The position numbers and the translations under genes are program-made. A stretch of DNA of 28,443 nt from Chrysophaeum taylorii (Eukaryota; Sar; Pelagophyceae; Pelagomonadales; Pelagomonadaceae), in the NCBI GenBank assembly GCA_029834535.1, contig JAQMWT010000264.1:1-28443 (forward strand), read 5' to 3'. Shown here in pieces: positions 10,450 through 20,710 of the stretch. The notes under the pieces are model-generated. The model was given only the letters and a program-made list of their open reading frames with translations, was not told the DNA's origin and made no database searches. Every line of letters begins with the position of its first letter. The stretch's first letter is position 1.

Positions 10450-11196
10450 TATGATTTCGAGCACGAACTCATCGCAACGATTGAGTCATCTCCGAGCAGG
10501 AACTCTATTTTGGATCCAACTCTGCCTACCGCACAGGAACCTTGGCCACCAGACGCCACCCATATGCTCATGGCTTCTCCATTGGCTTCCTTCATAGCTC
10601 TTGACCGTAGCAGACAAGATGCAACCACCCCATGCGCCTATGTTCGCATTCTCGTTTGGGACACAAGCAGCTCCTTAATGTCAGATGTTTACGCTCATGG
10701 TACCGACATATACGGCAACCGAGATCGACGTGGACTGCGTTCCACCCCCTTCTCTGAGCATTACCCCCGACATGCTGCTCCCGCACTGTTAGCCAGCACT
10801 ATCACGTCTGATTTAGCTCACATCGCCTTGTATGACGTTATGCGTCATATTCCGACTACAGCCCAGACAACATACAAGTTTTTGCGCACTCGCGACGACG
10901 CGCTCGTCACCTCTCTCGGTTTAGACAACCCCAATAGCGTCATCCTTACGGCACACTCACCATCAATTGAGATGTGCGATCGCTTGTTGCACTTTACGAC
11001 ACCCGAACATCCTTTGTATCAGGCCCAACACAACACTGCCTTTCCAGTCATCGCTTACGCGCCCCCTCCGACCACCACCCGGTTCTGCGCTCGTTTCGCA
11101 ACCGCGATCTCGCCGCCTCACCGGCAATTCGAAGATTTCACCAAGTTCAAATTACGAGGGCGCATTCGTTTTCACCCCGACAAGACCTGTTACGAC
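10450..11196 (+). CDS. E1 polyprotein segment with repeated hydrophobic module
   Basis: This continues the frame interrupted by the short repeat (FEHELIATIESSPSRNSILD at the join) and is open to TAA 11197-11199. The segment is rich in short hydrophobic strands, for example AYVRILVWDTSSSLMSDVYA at about 10636-10695, which resembles the modules at 8930 and 11636. Near 11170-11190 the reading shifts to the frame of the next segment (PVTTNVSHAVYGQNPHPKRF). No family is recognised. The position corresponds to the protease-to-integrase interval of E2. Confidence 0.45.
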
Positions 11197-12195
11197 TAAT
11201 GTCAGCCACGCTGTCTATGGACAGAACCCGCACCCGAAGCGTTTCTTGGACATCGCGGATGGCATCCATTCTGTCCCCAAAACACTCTGGCTGCCTAAGC
11301 CGTTAGCTCAAAATTGGATTCGAACTTACCCAGATCCACCGCTTGTTCCTTCGCCCAATACATTTCCCTTTTATTCTCGCACAGGTTCTGTTCGACTAAG
11401 CTTCTATGAGCTTGATACTCTGAACCTCCTGTTTCTCAGGCTTCATTCACAGCAAACCCTGGAACAAAATACCCACAAATCGCACTCTGAATGCACGTAT
11501 CACCATCTAGGTTTTAGAAGATCCTCTAACCAACCACTACCTGGATCATCAAATCCCATCCGCCTCAAGGCATTCGTCACTCTATACAATTTGTTCGCCA
11601 GAATCTCGCCGAACAACCCTACACCTGTGTCCTACTATGTTGCGATTTTCGAAACTAACCAGCCCGCACCTAGGTTATTTCTTACAACTTCCTCATCTAC
11701 CTTCAACATCCACATCCTTGCGGGTGGACATCACTCGGAAGGCAGCCTACTCGTCGAAAATAAGACCAGGAAATACCATGCCTCCCTTGACGCATTTGGA
11801 TCTACCTTCACCCTAACTGCCAGTGATAATCCCGCTGATAAGACGCTTCACCTCGATTCGTTTCAAGGCGATCTGTGGCTCGTGCAAGCCTAGCCACCTG
11901 CCAACACAGTCCACGGCGCGCTTCCTGCCATCCGCAATCTGCTCCATCAGTACGCCCTTGTCAAACCCAACTGTGTTGTTTATAACCAACCCTCGCAATG
12001 GCAAACTTCGCTACCCTACTCGATCCGAGCTTATCAAAGCCAACAATCATACCCGCCCCCAGACGTCCTTCTTACTCTCACTGAAGAAAGACTTGTGCTG
12101 CGACCTACTCAGCAATGCCCTCCCTGCGGGCACTTATCACACCCTTTACACACACATCTGTCGCGTGGTTGTCGATATGAAGTCACAAGTGCAGG
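11180..12195 (+). CDS. E1 polyprotein segment crossing TAG 11891
   Basis: The segment is open in one frame from about 11180 to TAA at 12199, apart from TAG 11891-11893. After the TAG another 100 codons run without any stop and end in a Cys/His-rich stretch (CPPCGHLSHPLHTHLSRGC). Two stretches match E2. AVYGQNP followed by VPKTLWLPKP (11210-11300) resembles AVYARHP followed by IPDDLWIAKP in E2 (21305-21450). ILAGGHHSEG (about 11725) resembles IIAGGIHQEG in E2 (about 20815). Coding sequence stops at the start of the CAGTAAGTTCACC repeat array, so that array marks the left edge of an insertion. Confidence 0.5.
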
Positions 12196-12196
12196 C

Positions 12197-12528
12197 CAGT
12201 AAGTTCACCTAGTCCCAATCTCTAACCCCAGTAAGTTCACCTGGTCCCAGAAAGTTCACCTGGTCAGTAAGTTCACCTAGTCCAAATATCTAACCCCAGT
12301 AAGTTCGGCGTAAACCCACTCGTGCTCACACCCACTCCTTCGAGCTCGTCGCTCTCACCCCCGCCAACCCAAGCTGCTTTGATCCGCACGCGCCGCCAAC
12401 CCTTGAGTTTACTCTAAAAACCCCAGTAAGTTCACCTGGCCCCAGTAAGCTCACCTGGTCACTCAGTTCACCTAGTCCCAATCTCAAACCCCAGTAAGTT
12501 CACCTGGTCCCAGTAAGTTCACTTACAG
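12197..12528. repeat. Array of ten degenerate 18-19 bp repeats
   Basis: The consensus is CAGTAAGTTCACCTRGTCC. Copies begin at 12197, 12229, 12248, 12265, 12297 (partial), 12424, 12443, 12460 (degenerate), 12492 and 12511. Some are followed by a shared CAATCTCTAACCC extension, giving a 32-bp higher unit. Between 12310 and 12420 is non-repeat sequence. The array lies next to the 3' side of the helicase fragment, which reads on the - strand, so it may be the subterminal region of that transposon. Confidence 0.8.
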
Positions 12529-12563
12529 TGCGCGTGTAGACGCCGGGAGGGGGCTTATCGGTA

Positions 12564-13113
12564 TTACGCAGCACGCGTGGGGTAGGGTGGAGTCGTCGAC
12601 TCAGATGAGCATATTCTCGGGGTTGCCGATCGACAGAGAGCCACGTAAAGCTGGACGTGGCAGAAGACGGGCTTGGGCAAGAGGGCGCCGACCTCGCGGG
12701 GCGTCTGGCCCTGGCTCTTGTTGATCGTTTGGCGTCGGCGGGCCTTAATGGATACAGGTTGGAGGAGCCTCGGTGACACGACACGATCGATCATGTATCT
12801 GGTACCGTTGCAGTGGCCGTGCGACGGGTCGAGGTTGCGAAGACTTTAAGCTCGCGATCAAAGTCAGCATGCCGTTGGTTGTCAGGGAGTCGAAAACTCG
12901 ACTGTAAAGAGCGAGGCGTCGGCTTCCGACCCAACCTAGTCTGCCGAAAAGAACTCCGACGCCTCGTCTCCGGGAAAAAAAGGCCGCGGTCATGCGCGCG
13001 TTGTCAGCATCGACAACATCGTTTCGATGGGGCGTGAGAATGGCGCGCTGAAAGAGCCGCCGCGGGTCGTGGAAACAGTCTGCGAGGTCGCCGTAGACGG
13101 CTTGGAGGATCAC
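12564..13113 (-). pseudogene. PIF1/Helitron-type helicase C-terminal fragment
   Basis: On the - strand two overlapping frames carry the end of a PIF1-family helicase, as found in Helitron Rep-Hel proteins. The upstream one (12745-13113) has DPRRLFQRAILTPHRNDVV, the usual late-helicase segment. The downstream one (12564-12794) has [20 protein letters not shown] and QLYVALCRS, the near-terminal helicase motif. A frame change lies near 12790, and the second frame decays after CRSATP. The Walker motifs and any Rep domain are absent, so this is a dead 3' fragment inserted in E1. Helitron and cellular PIF1 origin cannot be separated from this much sequence, but the context favours a transposon. Confidence 0.75.
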
Positions 13114-13223
13114 TGTCTGGCTCGCGCGCCTACCTGATCCTTACCCTAAATCGGGGGACAAACAACCCACCCACATCCTTCATGCTCCCCACACACACCC
13201 CCCTCTTAGCAGTCGACATTTAA

Positions 13224-13488
<265 letters not shown>

Positions 13489-13512
13489 TCTGTCGATTAG
13501 TAGTTAGGACTT

Positions 13513-13814
13513 ATGTTGGACCCCTCCTTTCAACACGATATTGCCACTTTGAAGAAGACCTATGTGTCTACCTTCCTAACTCGCGAACTATCTCTTTCCA
13601 GTCACAGTTCAGACACTATCTCTCGGGCAGATGCATTCATGACTTACATCTCCAACCGCAGCTGGACCGAAAAGTCGTTAAACTACCGCTCTTCAGGAAC
13701 TCCACTCGAAGAAGCACTCTCTACAAGCATAACTGCTGCGGATGGTGACTCCAACGACGACACTGACGCTCCCTTCTTAGATGCACCCACGGAGCTCAAA
13801 TTCAACGTTCGTAG
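13513..13814 (+). CDS. E1 pre-integrase region
   Basis: E1 coding sequence resumes after the composite insert. The stretch FMTYISNRSWTEKSLNYRSS (13638-13697) resembles FMSITSRLLAEEDLNLTS in E2 (about 22490-22545), which also lies roughly 100 residues before the integrase. The region then becomes acidic (DGDSNDDTDAPFLDAP). The frame changes near 13800 into that of the integrase, whose frame carries TAG at 13812-13814. An almost identical TEKSLNY block recurs before the RT (16173-16203). Domain identity unknown. Confidence 0.45.
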
Positions 13815-14790
13815 GTAGCGACATATCCCTGTCAAGGCAATTCCCGCAAAACGCTCGCTCATGGCACTGTTGAATACCTAAATGCCAAACAAAGAGCCAA
13901 TCGCTTCCACAATATGCACCATTGCCCTGATAGCGTTGCTGCCAAAGCCCCTGACGTCATTGCTCGTCCTGGCTTTTCAGCATCGGATATTCCCTACAGG
14001 GATATGAGTACAGACGGCATTTGCCACACCAAACGCCACCGTCACGACCAAAATAACGAGACCAAGCCCAATTTTGAACAGCCCAACCGGCCCGGTGAAG
14101 TCTGGGCTTGCGATGGTGGCTACGTAACCGTACCTTCTGAATGGGGCGGCTTCACCCACATTATTGCTTCAAAGAACTACTATCGAAGTTCCTATTAGCC
14201 TATTTTACTCGCACCACCAACGCGACCGAGTTCACGCAAGCACTCGATTACCTGCATGCTTTCTGCAAGACCCAACTCAATGTGCATTTACGCACAGTAT
14301 ACTCCGACGCGTTCCGACCGTACTTCAGCCAACACATCACCACTCCCTACAGGGTCGAGCATGGTATCAACCTTGTCGCTTTCCCGCCTTACCTTCACCA
14401 TTTTAACCATGAAGTCGAACACAGTATAGACTTCCTTGCTTCTGCCTCATCAACTCGCCTCCGTAACCTTCTCAATGCTCATTACCGTGGCGCCAAGATC
14501 GTGGAACCTGCAATCCACTTCCTGTGGGCTGTGATCCACACCATTCAATCATACAACATTCTCCCAAATGCCTCGCTGGAACGCATTCACCATGCCATCA
14601 TCAGCCCGCAGCAGTTTCTGTAGAATCAACTAGCAACACCTCAACATGATCTCCTCAAAGTCTTTGGCAGTGAGTGCTTCCTCCTACTCGAGCCTCACTA
14701 GCACCACAAATATGAGCCGTTTCGACGACGCTATCTCTACCTGTGCTACGCTAACCCCCAAAACCCGCTTGCTTGTCTCGCCCCATGTTG
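13815..14790 (+). pseudogene. Copia-type integrase, frame-broken, with in-frame TAGs
   Basis: Integrase would insert element cDNA in the nucleus. Catalytic residues are visible: first Asp in EVWACDGGYVTVPS (14112-14114), second Asp in TVYSDAFRPYF (14306-14308), and Glu in HFNHEVEHSIDF (14417-14419), about 36 residues after the second Asp as in DD35E enzymes. A frame change lies near 14185. Downstream, TAG 14621-14623 and TAG 14699-14701 bracket LLKVFGSECFLLLEPH, the conserved copia segment after the core, and YLYLCYAN follows the second TAG. The homology therefore runs through both TAGs. The frame changes again near 14760. The zinc-binding N-terminus is not clear. Confidence 0.7.
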
Positions 14791-14844
14791 ACCATCAAGC
14801 TGATGTTGTCCTTAATCCCGAACAAAAATAAAAAAAAAAAAAAA

Positions 14845-16072
14845 TGGCCAGCTCCGTGTTTCCTCCAAGCTGGCCTTCACCTATATGATCCAACGCTCCA
14901 CCCTGGTCCTGAACATGCTCTTCCGCCTGATGCTCCGCCTGTGTCCTTCGACATTCGCCCTCATCGAGATGAAGACCCCGATGATGCGTTGCAGAAGGGG
15001 ATTCATACTCAGAGGGGGCACCCACCTGCCCCTGCTCCGTCTGCTTCTCCCGCTCCGTCGCAGACTCCGCCTCCACTCTCTACTTCTCCCACAGCAGCTT
15101 GACCTCCTGCTGACGACAATACTCCTGCTGACGCTCCTATTACGCCACCGCTCTCAAGACAACCTTCAACTTGTCCCAGGTCCTAAGCGCCCCAACCAAC
15201 GCAAAGCCTCCTCCATCACCTCTGTCACTGTTCGGCTCCAAGCTTCCACTGATGATGCTTACAAAGCCGCTGGTGGCAAACTCGCTGACTTCCGCAGCTT
15301 TCTCGATTTCAAATCACCCACCCTCTCCACCCTCAACACCTCTGGTGGCATCCACTGGACAGCTCTCTGCCCAGAGGGGGGACAGGCCATGCTGGTTCAG
15401 TACATCCTTCCATTGCGCACCGATCTTCTATCTCGATACCCTCTACTGGATGGTGTTTTCTCGCAAACCAAATGCGCATCCAGCATTCCAGTGGCCACAC
15501 ACCGCACCACTTACGACACTCCACGTCGCCACCTTCCGCCTCTACTTATTGCCATGTTCATGTATACCCTTACCCTGATCGCCGACTGCGGTTGCGATGG
15601 AGGACGGTGCCTCATGAATCCCGAGCCTTGCGAGGGCATCCGCCCTCCCGGCGTAGGTTGGCACCTATTCGCCACCCGGGCGGGCCGGTTGGCAGCCGGA
15701 ACGATCGCAGTGGGACGGGGTATGGCCGGGGGGCGAAGACGGAAGGTTATCGACGAGTTGGTTGTCAGTCACATCGCGGTCTCCTCGTCGCATGGCGACA
15801 AGCTTGATGGTCACTCTCCGCCGACCGACCTTTCGGCGCTCCTCGTCTACAGGCCCGTGATTCCGGACTGGCACCTGTCGGTCCGGCCTGGCTCCCATGC
15901 TCGGGAGAGGTCTGAAGTTAGTTAAGTTAGTTAGTTCATGGAACACGCTTTGGCCTTCGGTGTTTCTCCATTGCAATACGCTTACAGCTACCTGGCACCT
16001 ACCAGCTTTATTGACCACTCCTCATCTGAATTTGGCGCTACATCTGCTCTACCGAGTACATTACCAGGTACT
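14845..16072 (+). pseudogene. E1 integrase-to-RT linker, interrupted by repeat copy 2
   Basis: After an A15 run (14830-14844) the sequence encodes a Pro/Ala/Ser-rich linker (about 14890-15150). A more globular stretch follows (AYKAAGGKLADFRSFLDFKS, near 15260) that I do not recognise. At 15556-15562 the frame is split by the short repeat. After removal it continues as ALAFGVSPLQYAYSYLAPTS to TGA near 16075, where another frame takes over. Long disordered linkers between integrase and RT are normal in copia elements. Confidence 0.45.
15563..15933 (+). mobile_element. SINE-like 365-bp repeat, copy 2
   Basis: Full-length, 371 bp, starting TATACCCTTACCC and ending GTTAAGTTAGTTA. It is flanked by the duplication GTTCATG (15556-15562 and 15934-15940). 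The insert plus one duplication is 378 bp, a multiple of three, so the host frame is the same on both sides. A few substitutions separate it from copy 1 (for example GCCACCC for GCCTCCC and ACGATCG for ACGTTCG). A long open frame reads through most of the repeat by chance. Confidence 0.85.
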
Positions 16073-16091
16073 TCTTGAGGAACCTCTCCTG

Positions 16092-16705
16092 GTGGTGGAG
16101 TTGGAACCTGATACCTCCACTCTATCCACCTGTGCCACCCACGCCTATCATGATGTTCTTTACTCTGCTTCGACCGAAAAATCGTTAAACTATGGCTCTC
16201 CAGCCACCGTAGGCCCGGATGAATACAAAGTCCAAGAAGAAGACGACGTATCTATCGACGAGTATAAGCTCAAGTGTCTACAAGGACTTTCATCCGAGGA
16301 CAGACAAGCTTATATCATCGCGATCGCAAAGGAGTTGCACGATATAGTGCGCTTCGGTTGCTTCAAGCTAGCTCTACCTGGTGCTTCGACTCGTCCAATT
16401 GACGGTCGCCTGGTACTCAAGATCAAGACCAACTCCGCCGGGGAGTATATCAAGCACAAGGTTCGGTTAGTCCTGCGTGGCTTCCTAGCTTCACTTGGCG
16501 CCGATTTGGGACGTTTAGTCCTATGGCAACGATGACCGCTATACGTGTCACTTTAGCTATTGCTGCGTGCAATAACTTGCCCGTGTACCACAGTGACGTG
16601 CCCAACGCGTTCGTCCAATCTGATATCGATGCGCACGTCTACGAACAGCTCCCTGAAGGCACAAAGTTACTAGATCCTCAAGACGCCAAATACCGTGGCC
16701 GCCGT
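16092..16705 (+). pseudogene. Copia reverse transcriptase (RVT_2 type), truncated
   Basis: This would copy element RNA into cDNA. The N-terminal part shows the usual order: AIAKELHDIVRFGCFKLALP, then RPIDGRLVLKIK, then KHKVRLVLRGFLASLG (to about 16500). A one-base frame change follows, then TAIRVTLAIAACNN and the palm motif HSDVPNAFVQSDI, with catalytic Asp at 16595-16597, and EQLPEGTKLLDPQDAKYRG. The homology stops at about 16700. The expected SLYGL and YxDD motifs are missing because the E2 leader starts at 16712. The second half of the enzyme and RNase H are lost. Confidence 0.85.
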
Positions 16706-16711
16706 TTACCC

Positions 16712-16908
16712 AATAGAGATAGAAAATCCGAATTAGGACTAGTACCCCCTATTCTACGGTTAGTTCCCTTAACTTTGCCACCTTTTGATTTCAGAAAACG
16801 CTGTGTTATTCAAACCGGCTGCCCTCGTTTAGACAGATTCGAGGTCAGACTACCACTGTTCTCACGCTCTGCTGAAGGGCAACGCAGTTGAAATTACTGT
16901 TCTCTAGG
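16712..16908 (+). repeat. LTR-like / leader sequence of E2
   Basis: This is homologous to 5152-5332 over its whole length, best at the two ends. It begins exactly where RT homology of E1 ends, supporting 16706-16712 as a true element boundary. No TG start is evident. A CGGTATCAGCAGAGC stretch after the end loosely resembles a primer-binding site but is not exact. Confidence 0.5.
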
Positions 16909-16939
16909 TATTGGGCACCAGTCCCGGTATCAGCAGAGC
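16866..16939 (+). other. Conserved leader stem-loop, E2 copy
   Basis: GCTCTGCTGA (16866-16875) pairs perfectly with TCAGCAGAGC (16930-16939). The loop holds TTACTGTTCTCTAGG and then TTGGG, CCAGTCCC and GGTA. The loop matches E1, whereas both stem strands differ from E1 and remain complementary, so the structure itself appears to be maintained. Confidence 0.6.
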
Positions 16940-16994
16940 CCCAGGATTTCCAGAAGAGTCCCGTCGCTCCCTGACGTTCCTGAACCCGAGCAAA

Positions 16995-18764
16995 ATGCCA
17001 ACCAACCAAGAACTACAAGAGGAGACGAAAGAACCAGAAGCCCGTTTCAAAAGAGACATGCAACAACAAGCTCAAGCGTACGAAGCTCGGCATCAAAAAG
17101 AGATGCAAGACCAAGAAGCTCGCTTGATGGCGCAATTAAGCGCGCCGGCCACCCAAGTGCAAGCAACGCAAGCACCACCACCTACCGCCGCTGCTGCGGC
17201 TCCGCCTCCCATTCCGGCTCAACAAGATCCCAAGACTAAAGTTAACACCTTTAGTGACCCACCTAGCGCCGCCCTTAAGTCAGTGGACAACGCGCCAATC
17301 ACACCCCAAATGCTTTCGTTTCGCGTCATGCAGTTGTTCGTCGAACATCTGACGCTCGAAACAGGCATAACTCAGTACTTCACACCGGGCTTCTACACGT
17401 GGGAATCCGTCTTGCGCGGATCTAATGATCTCGCTGACAATCACCTAAGCCACTGTATCGACGAATACGACAAGGACCCCGACCACCACTCTACCGCCGG
17501 GAACACGCAAGATTTCCAAGCCCGTTACGTCTACCACAAGGGTGTCTACCGCAAGTTCGGCAAACACTTCCTGGCGAACGTATACGAGCCAAAGCTCCAA
17601 GAACTTGAAGATAAAGACAATGACCCGACCGATATGACAAAAGGCAAGTTGTATCCGATCACCCAACCTCACCTCCAAGGAAAAGAAGCCGACTTCATCG
17701 TATATCTCCGCGAGACCGTGCACCCCCTCTTTCGCCGTTTCCTACATGCCGGTAGCGATTCCGTCAAGCACCCTGCATACGACGAAATTGATGCACTCGG
17801 ATCTTCCTATCCGACAGGACTCGAATTTGTGCTTCAAGTTCGCCTAGCACTCGACAAGCACACGGGCCAGAACCACGTCCACCATGCGCATTACGTAGAT
17901 AATGCCTTTCTGGACACGCCGTTCAACCCGAGAATACATGAGCCTGCTAACTACATTGACTACATGCGCCATGTCCAGCAGCAACTGCGCCAGATAACAT
18001 CCGATGCTTCTCTCCAACTTTACGACGACAAGATTCTCGAGGAAATCCACCAACTGCTTCGCTTTAAGTACCCTCCGAGTTTACTTGACTCCCGCGCCCC
18101 AACACACATATAGGGCTTCGCGCGTCTTGCTAACTGTCTGCGCACTCCCAACGACTCGCTGTTACTCGACGAAGACAAGGAAGCCATCAACCACCTCCCC
18201 AAGCTCGTCGCTCGCATCACAGTCATCTCCACGTTCGAGCGCAACTTTTGGGCTCACCTCAAGCCTCACCCAACTCTCAACTTCAAGCCTTTGCGCTTCG
18301 TCACTGACTTTGGTCGTCTGCCAACACAGGACAATGACAACCCCCGTTTTCGCTCCCGCCGTCATGGTCTCCACCTCACCGAAGACGATGATGACACCTC
18401 TCCCTCTGAAGATGACACCCCACCGGATCCCGACGAAGACACCGACCCCGTCGCTGTTTTTCTCACGGAGGCCAACCTTGACCACGACGAAGACAATGAC
18501 CTCATTCACCAACTCCACGCCTACCGCAAAAAGCAAATTTCGCGGCACCCCAAGAAGCCCCCTCCGAACAAAAAGCCTCCAAATCCTCGCTCCCCGTCTC
18601 ACTAGGACATCAATGACAGTCCTAAGCCCAAGGCCATCCCAGTCACCCCCACGAATAACAAGCAACATCCCCGTGCTACTCCTGTCACCCCAGACAAACG
18701 CGAGCACCCGCATCTTCGCAAGGTCACCTTTCCACTCAACCTCATCCACCCAAACCATCTACGC
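16995..18764 (+). CDS. E2 Gag, coiled-coil then capsid-like, with in-frame TAGs
   Basis: The likely start is ATG 16995 in the context CAAAATGC. The N-terminus is a charged coiled coil (ELQEETKEPEARFKRDMQQQ), then a Pro/Ala linker, then a helical domain of about 270 residues with SFRVMQLFVEHLTLETGITQ and NYIDYMRHVQQQLRQITSDA. The layout suits Gag though no family match is certain. TAG 18111-18113 is followed in the same frame by LLLDEDKEAINHLPKLVARI, then an acidic stretch (TEDDDDTSPSEDDTPPDPDE). TAG 18603-18605 follows and the frame stays open to about 18764. No zinc knuckle is seen. Confidence 0.6.
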
Positions 18765-19180
18765 CTGACCAACGCGTCAAGGTCCCCCTTCGTGACGTCC
18801 GTCGCAAGCTCCAAACCATACGGAATCTTAGCCAAGCCGGTCGCCAACATACGTCCAGCTCCGAGCGCTTGAGCAAGCTAATCAACCTCATCACCACCAT
18901 CTCCGACGAGATACTTATCTCCGAAGCCGAAAACGATGCCGCATAATTTCTCCAGATGTCGACGTCCGATCCCCAGGACGATCCACCTGATGAGGGCGAA
19001 GCCGAAACCGATGAACAAGATGAAAAAGGATATATCGGTTTCTATGACGACAATGGTCAGCTAGACCTATACGACGACACCATTCCCGAAATCAATGATG
19101 AAGATGACTCCGCCGAAGACTACGCACAACGCCACAGTGACTACATGCGTGCTCTCCACCAGAGTCAGCTTTTTCGCTGA
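18765..19180 (+). CDS. E2 acidic Gag tail crossing TAA
   Basis: After a frame change near 18760 the sequence reads DQRVKVPLRDVRRKLQTIRN, a helical stretch, and ISDEILISEAENDAA. It then meets TAA 18944-18946 and continues in the same frame as FLQMSTSDPQDDPPDEGEAE, a strongly acidic tail, to TGA 19178-19180. Near 19170 the coding appears to pass to another frame (FFADGCRRRLCRQPHLTQSG), which contains TAG 19335-19337, and then to the protease frame. Function unknown. Confidence 0.5.
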
Positions 19181-19990
19181 TGGTTGCCGACGACGCCTGT
19201 GCCGCCAACCACATCTTACTCAATCAGGCGCCAAGCCTCACGATGACGAATTTCGTGACATCATCAACCATCTCACCCAGAGTCGCAGATTTTCTTTGTG
19301 CAACTTACACTCCAGGAAAGACCTCAAAGCAGACTAGCTCGCTGCACGGATGCAACGGACCCGGCACTGAAACTTCATTGATTGACGGTGGCGCATCTTT
19401 TTGCTTTACGCGCACAATTCGCCACTTTGTTCCCGAGTCCTAACTAACTAACTAACTTCAGACCTCTCCCGAGCATGGGAGCCAGGCCGGACCGACAGGT
19501 GCCAGTCCGGAATCACGGGCCTGTAGACGAGGAGCGCCGAAAGGTCGGTCGGCGGAGAGTGACCATCAAGCTTGTCGCCATGCGACGAGGAGACCGCGAT
19601 GTGACTGACAACCAACTCGTAGATAACCTTCCGTCTTCGCCCCCCGGCCATACCCCGTCCCACTGCGAACGTTCCGGCTGCCAACCGGCCCGCTCGGGAG
19701 GCGAATAGGTGCCAACCTACGCCGGGAGGGCGGATGCCCTCGCAAGGCTCAGGATTCATGAGGCACCGTCCTCCACCGCAACCGCAGTCGGCGATCAGGG
19801 TAAGGGTACGAGTCCATACGCCGGATTCCCGAACACACCATTCATATGGGACGAGGCACCCTTACCAGCCACTTCATCGGTGTTAAACCGTTGTATTTGC
19901 AGGCTGCGGGTCTCTCCTCGAAGGATACGAAAGACTCGACCGGTTGCGCTTTATATCTCGTATTTATGGTCGTCCCGCAATTCAGGAAAG
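19180..19990 (+). pseudogene. E2 aspartic protease (copia type), split by repeat copy 3
   Basis: The catalytic stretch is SLIDGGASFCFT (19378-19413), placed and spaced like the copia protease motif, which is normally D-S/T-G-A. Here the middle residue is Gly. The domain is cut at 19440 by repeat copy 3 and continues in the same frame at 19816 with TIHMGRGTLTSHFIGVKPLY. Its GRGT segment matches the conserved second part of copia proteases. The insertion with one duplication is 375 bp, so the frame is kept. The domain would process Gag-Pol. The Gly variant may abolish or alter activity. Confidence 0.6.
19441..19808 (-). mobile_element. SINE-like 365-bp repeat, copy 3 (reverse)
   Basis: Full-length, 368 bp, inverted relative to copies 1, 2 and 4. 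It lies between perfect 7-bp duplications CGAGTCC (19434-19440 and 19809-19815). The tail appears as TAACTAACTAACTTCAG at the left. It shares diagnostic bases with copy 4 (CCCGAGCGGGCC, TCTACGAG). It interrupts the E2 protease gene antisense. Confidence 0.9.
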
Positions 19991-20345
19991 GTCTCCAAGT
20001 TATAGCGACATCTCAGCTCAAAGCTCTGCATGTACAAGCCACCGATCCGCCACTGCCCCACGAGCCATATCTGTACGAACTTATGAAGTCCTCCACCTTC
20101 GATCCGCACGATTATAAGACTCTTCTGGGAAAAACCGCCGTCGTACTCGCCACTCGCAAACCCAACGGCCTGTTGTCCCTGCCGTCCCATCCAAAGCAAA
20201 CATTCACAACTGTGCTTAGTTTCCACACAAGAAAAACGAATGTCACTCGAGGATGAGATTGCACACATCACACAGCATGTCGCCAAGACACGCTATAAAT
20301 CGCACACGCTTGATTTCGCCAAGCTACAGAATCATGCCCTGTATT
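19991..20345 (+). pseudogene. E2 extra region, first part
   Basis: This continues from the protease with YLVFMVVPQFRKGLQVIATS (starting 19954), aligned by eye with modules at 8930 and 11636. It runs to TGA 20254 in that frame. From about 20240 a second frame reads SLEDEIAHITQHVAKTRYKS to the insertion point of repeat copy 4. The frame change lies around 20225-20240. No known domain. Confidence 0.4.
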
Positions 20346-20710
20346 ACCCTTACCCTGATCGCCGACTGCGGTTGCGATGGAGGACGGTGCCTCATGAATC
20401 CTGAGCCTTGCGAGGGCATCCGCCCTCCCGGCGTAGGTTGGCACCTATTCGCCTCCCGAGCGGGCCGGTTGGCAGCCGGAACGTTCGCAGTGGGACGGGG
20501 TATGGCCGGGGGGCGAAGACGGAAGGTTATCTACGAGTTGGTTGTCAGTCACATCGCGGTCTCCTCGTCGCATGGCGACAAGCTTGATGGTCACTCTCCG
20601 CCGACCGACCTTTCGGCGCTCCTCGTCTACAGGCCCGTGATTCCGGACTGGCACCTGCCGGTCCGGCCTGGCTCCCATGCTCGGGAGAGGTCTGAAGTTA
20701 GTTAGTTTGT
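20346..20710 (+). mobile_element. SINE-like 365-bp repeat, copy 4
   Basis: Full-length, 365 bp. The target duplication is imperfect: TGTATT (20340-20345) against TGTTATT (20708-20714), exact over TATT only. The tail is degraded (TTAGTTAGTTTG). The host frame is the same before and after the insertion (369 bp counting one TATT). It is closest to copy 3. Confidence 0.85.

Noticed and set aside
12197..12528. CRISPR array
   Set aside because: The repeats are degenerate, irregularly spaced, lack equal spacers and sit in a eukaryotic transposon context.
12197..12528. Splice donors in the CAGTAAGT repeats
   Set aside because: The match to the donor consensus is incidental, with no exon structure or acceptors to support introns.
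16920..16945. Initiator-Met tRNA primer-binding site after the E2 leader
   Set aside because: CGGTATCAGCAGAGC is only an approximate match, with an inserted CA and no TGG start, and E1 does not share it.
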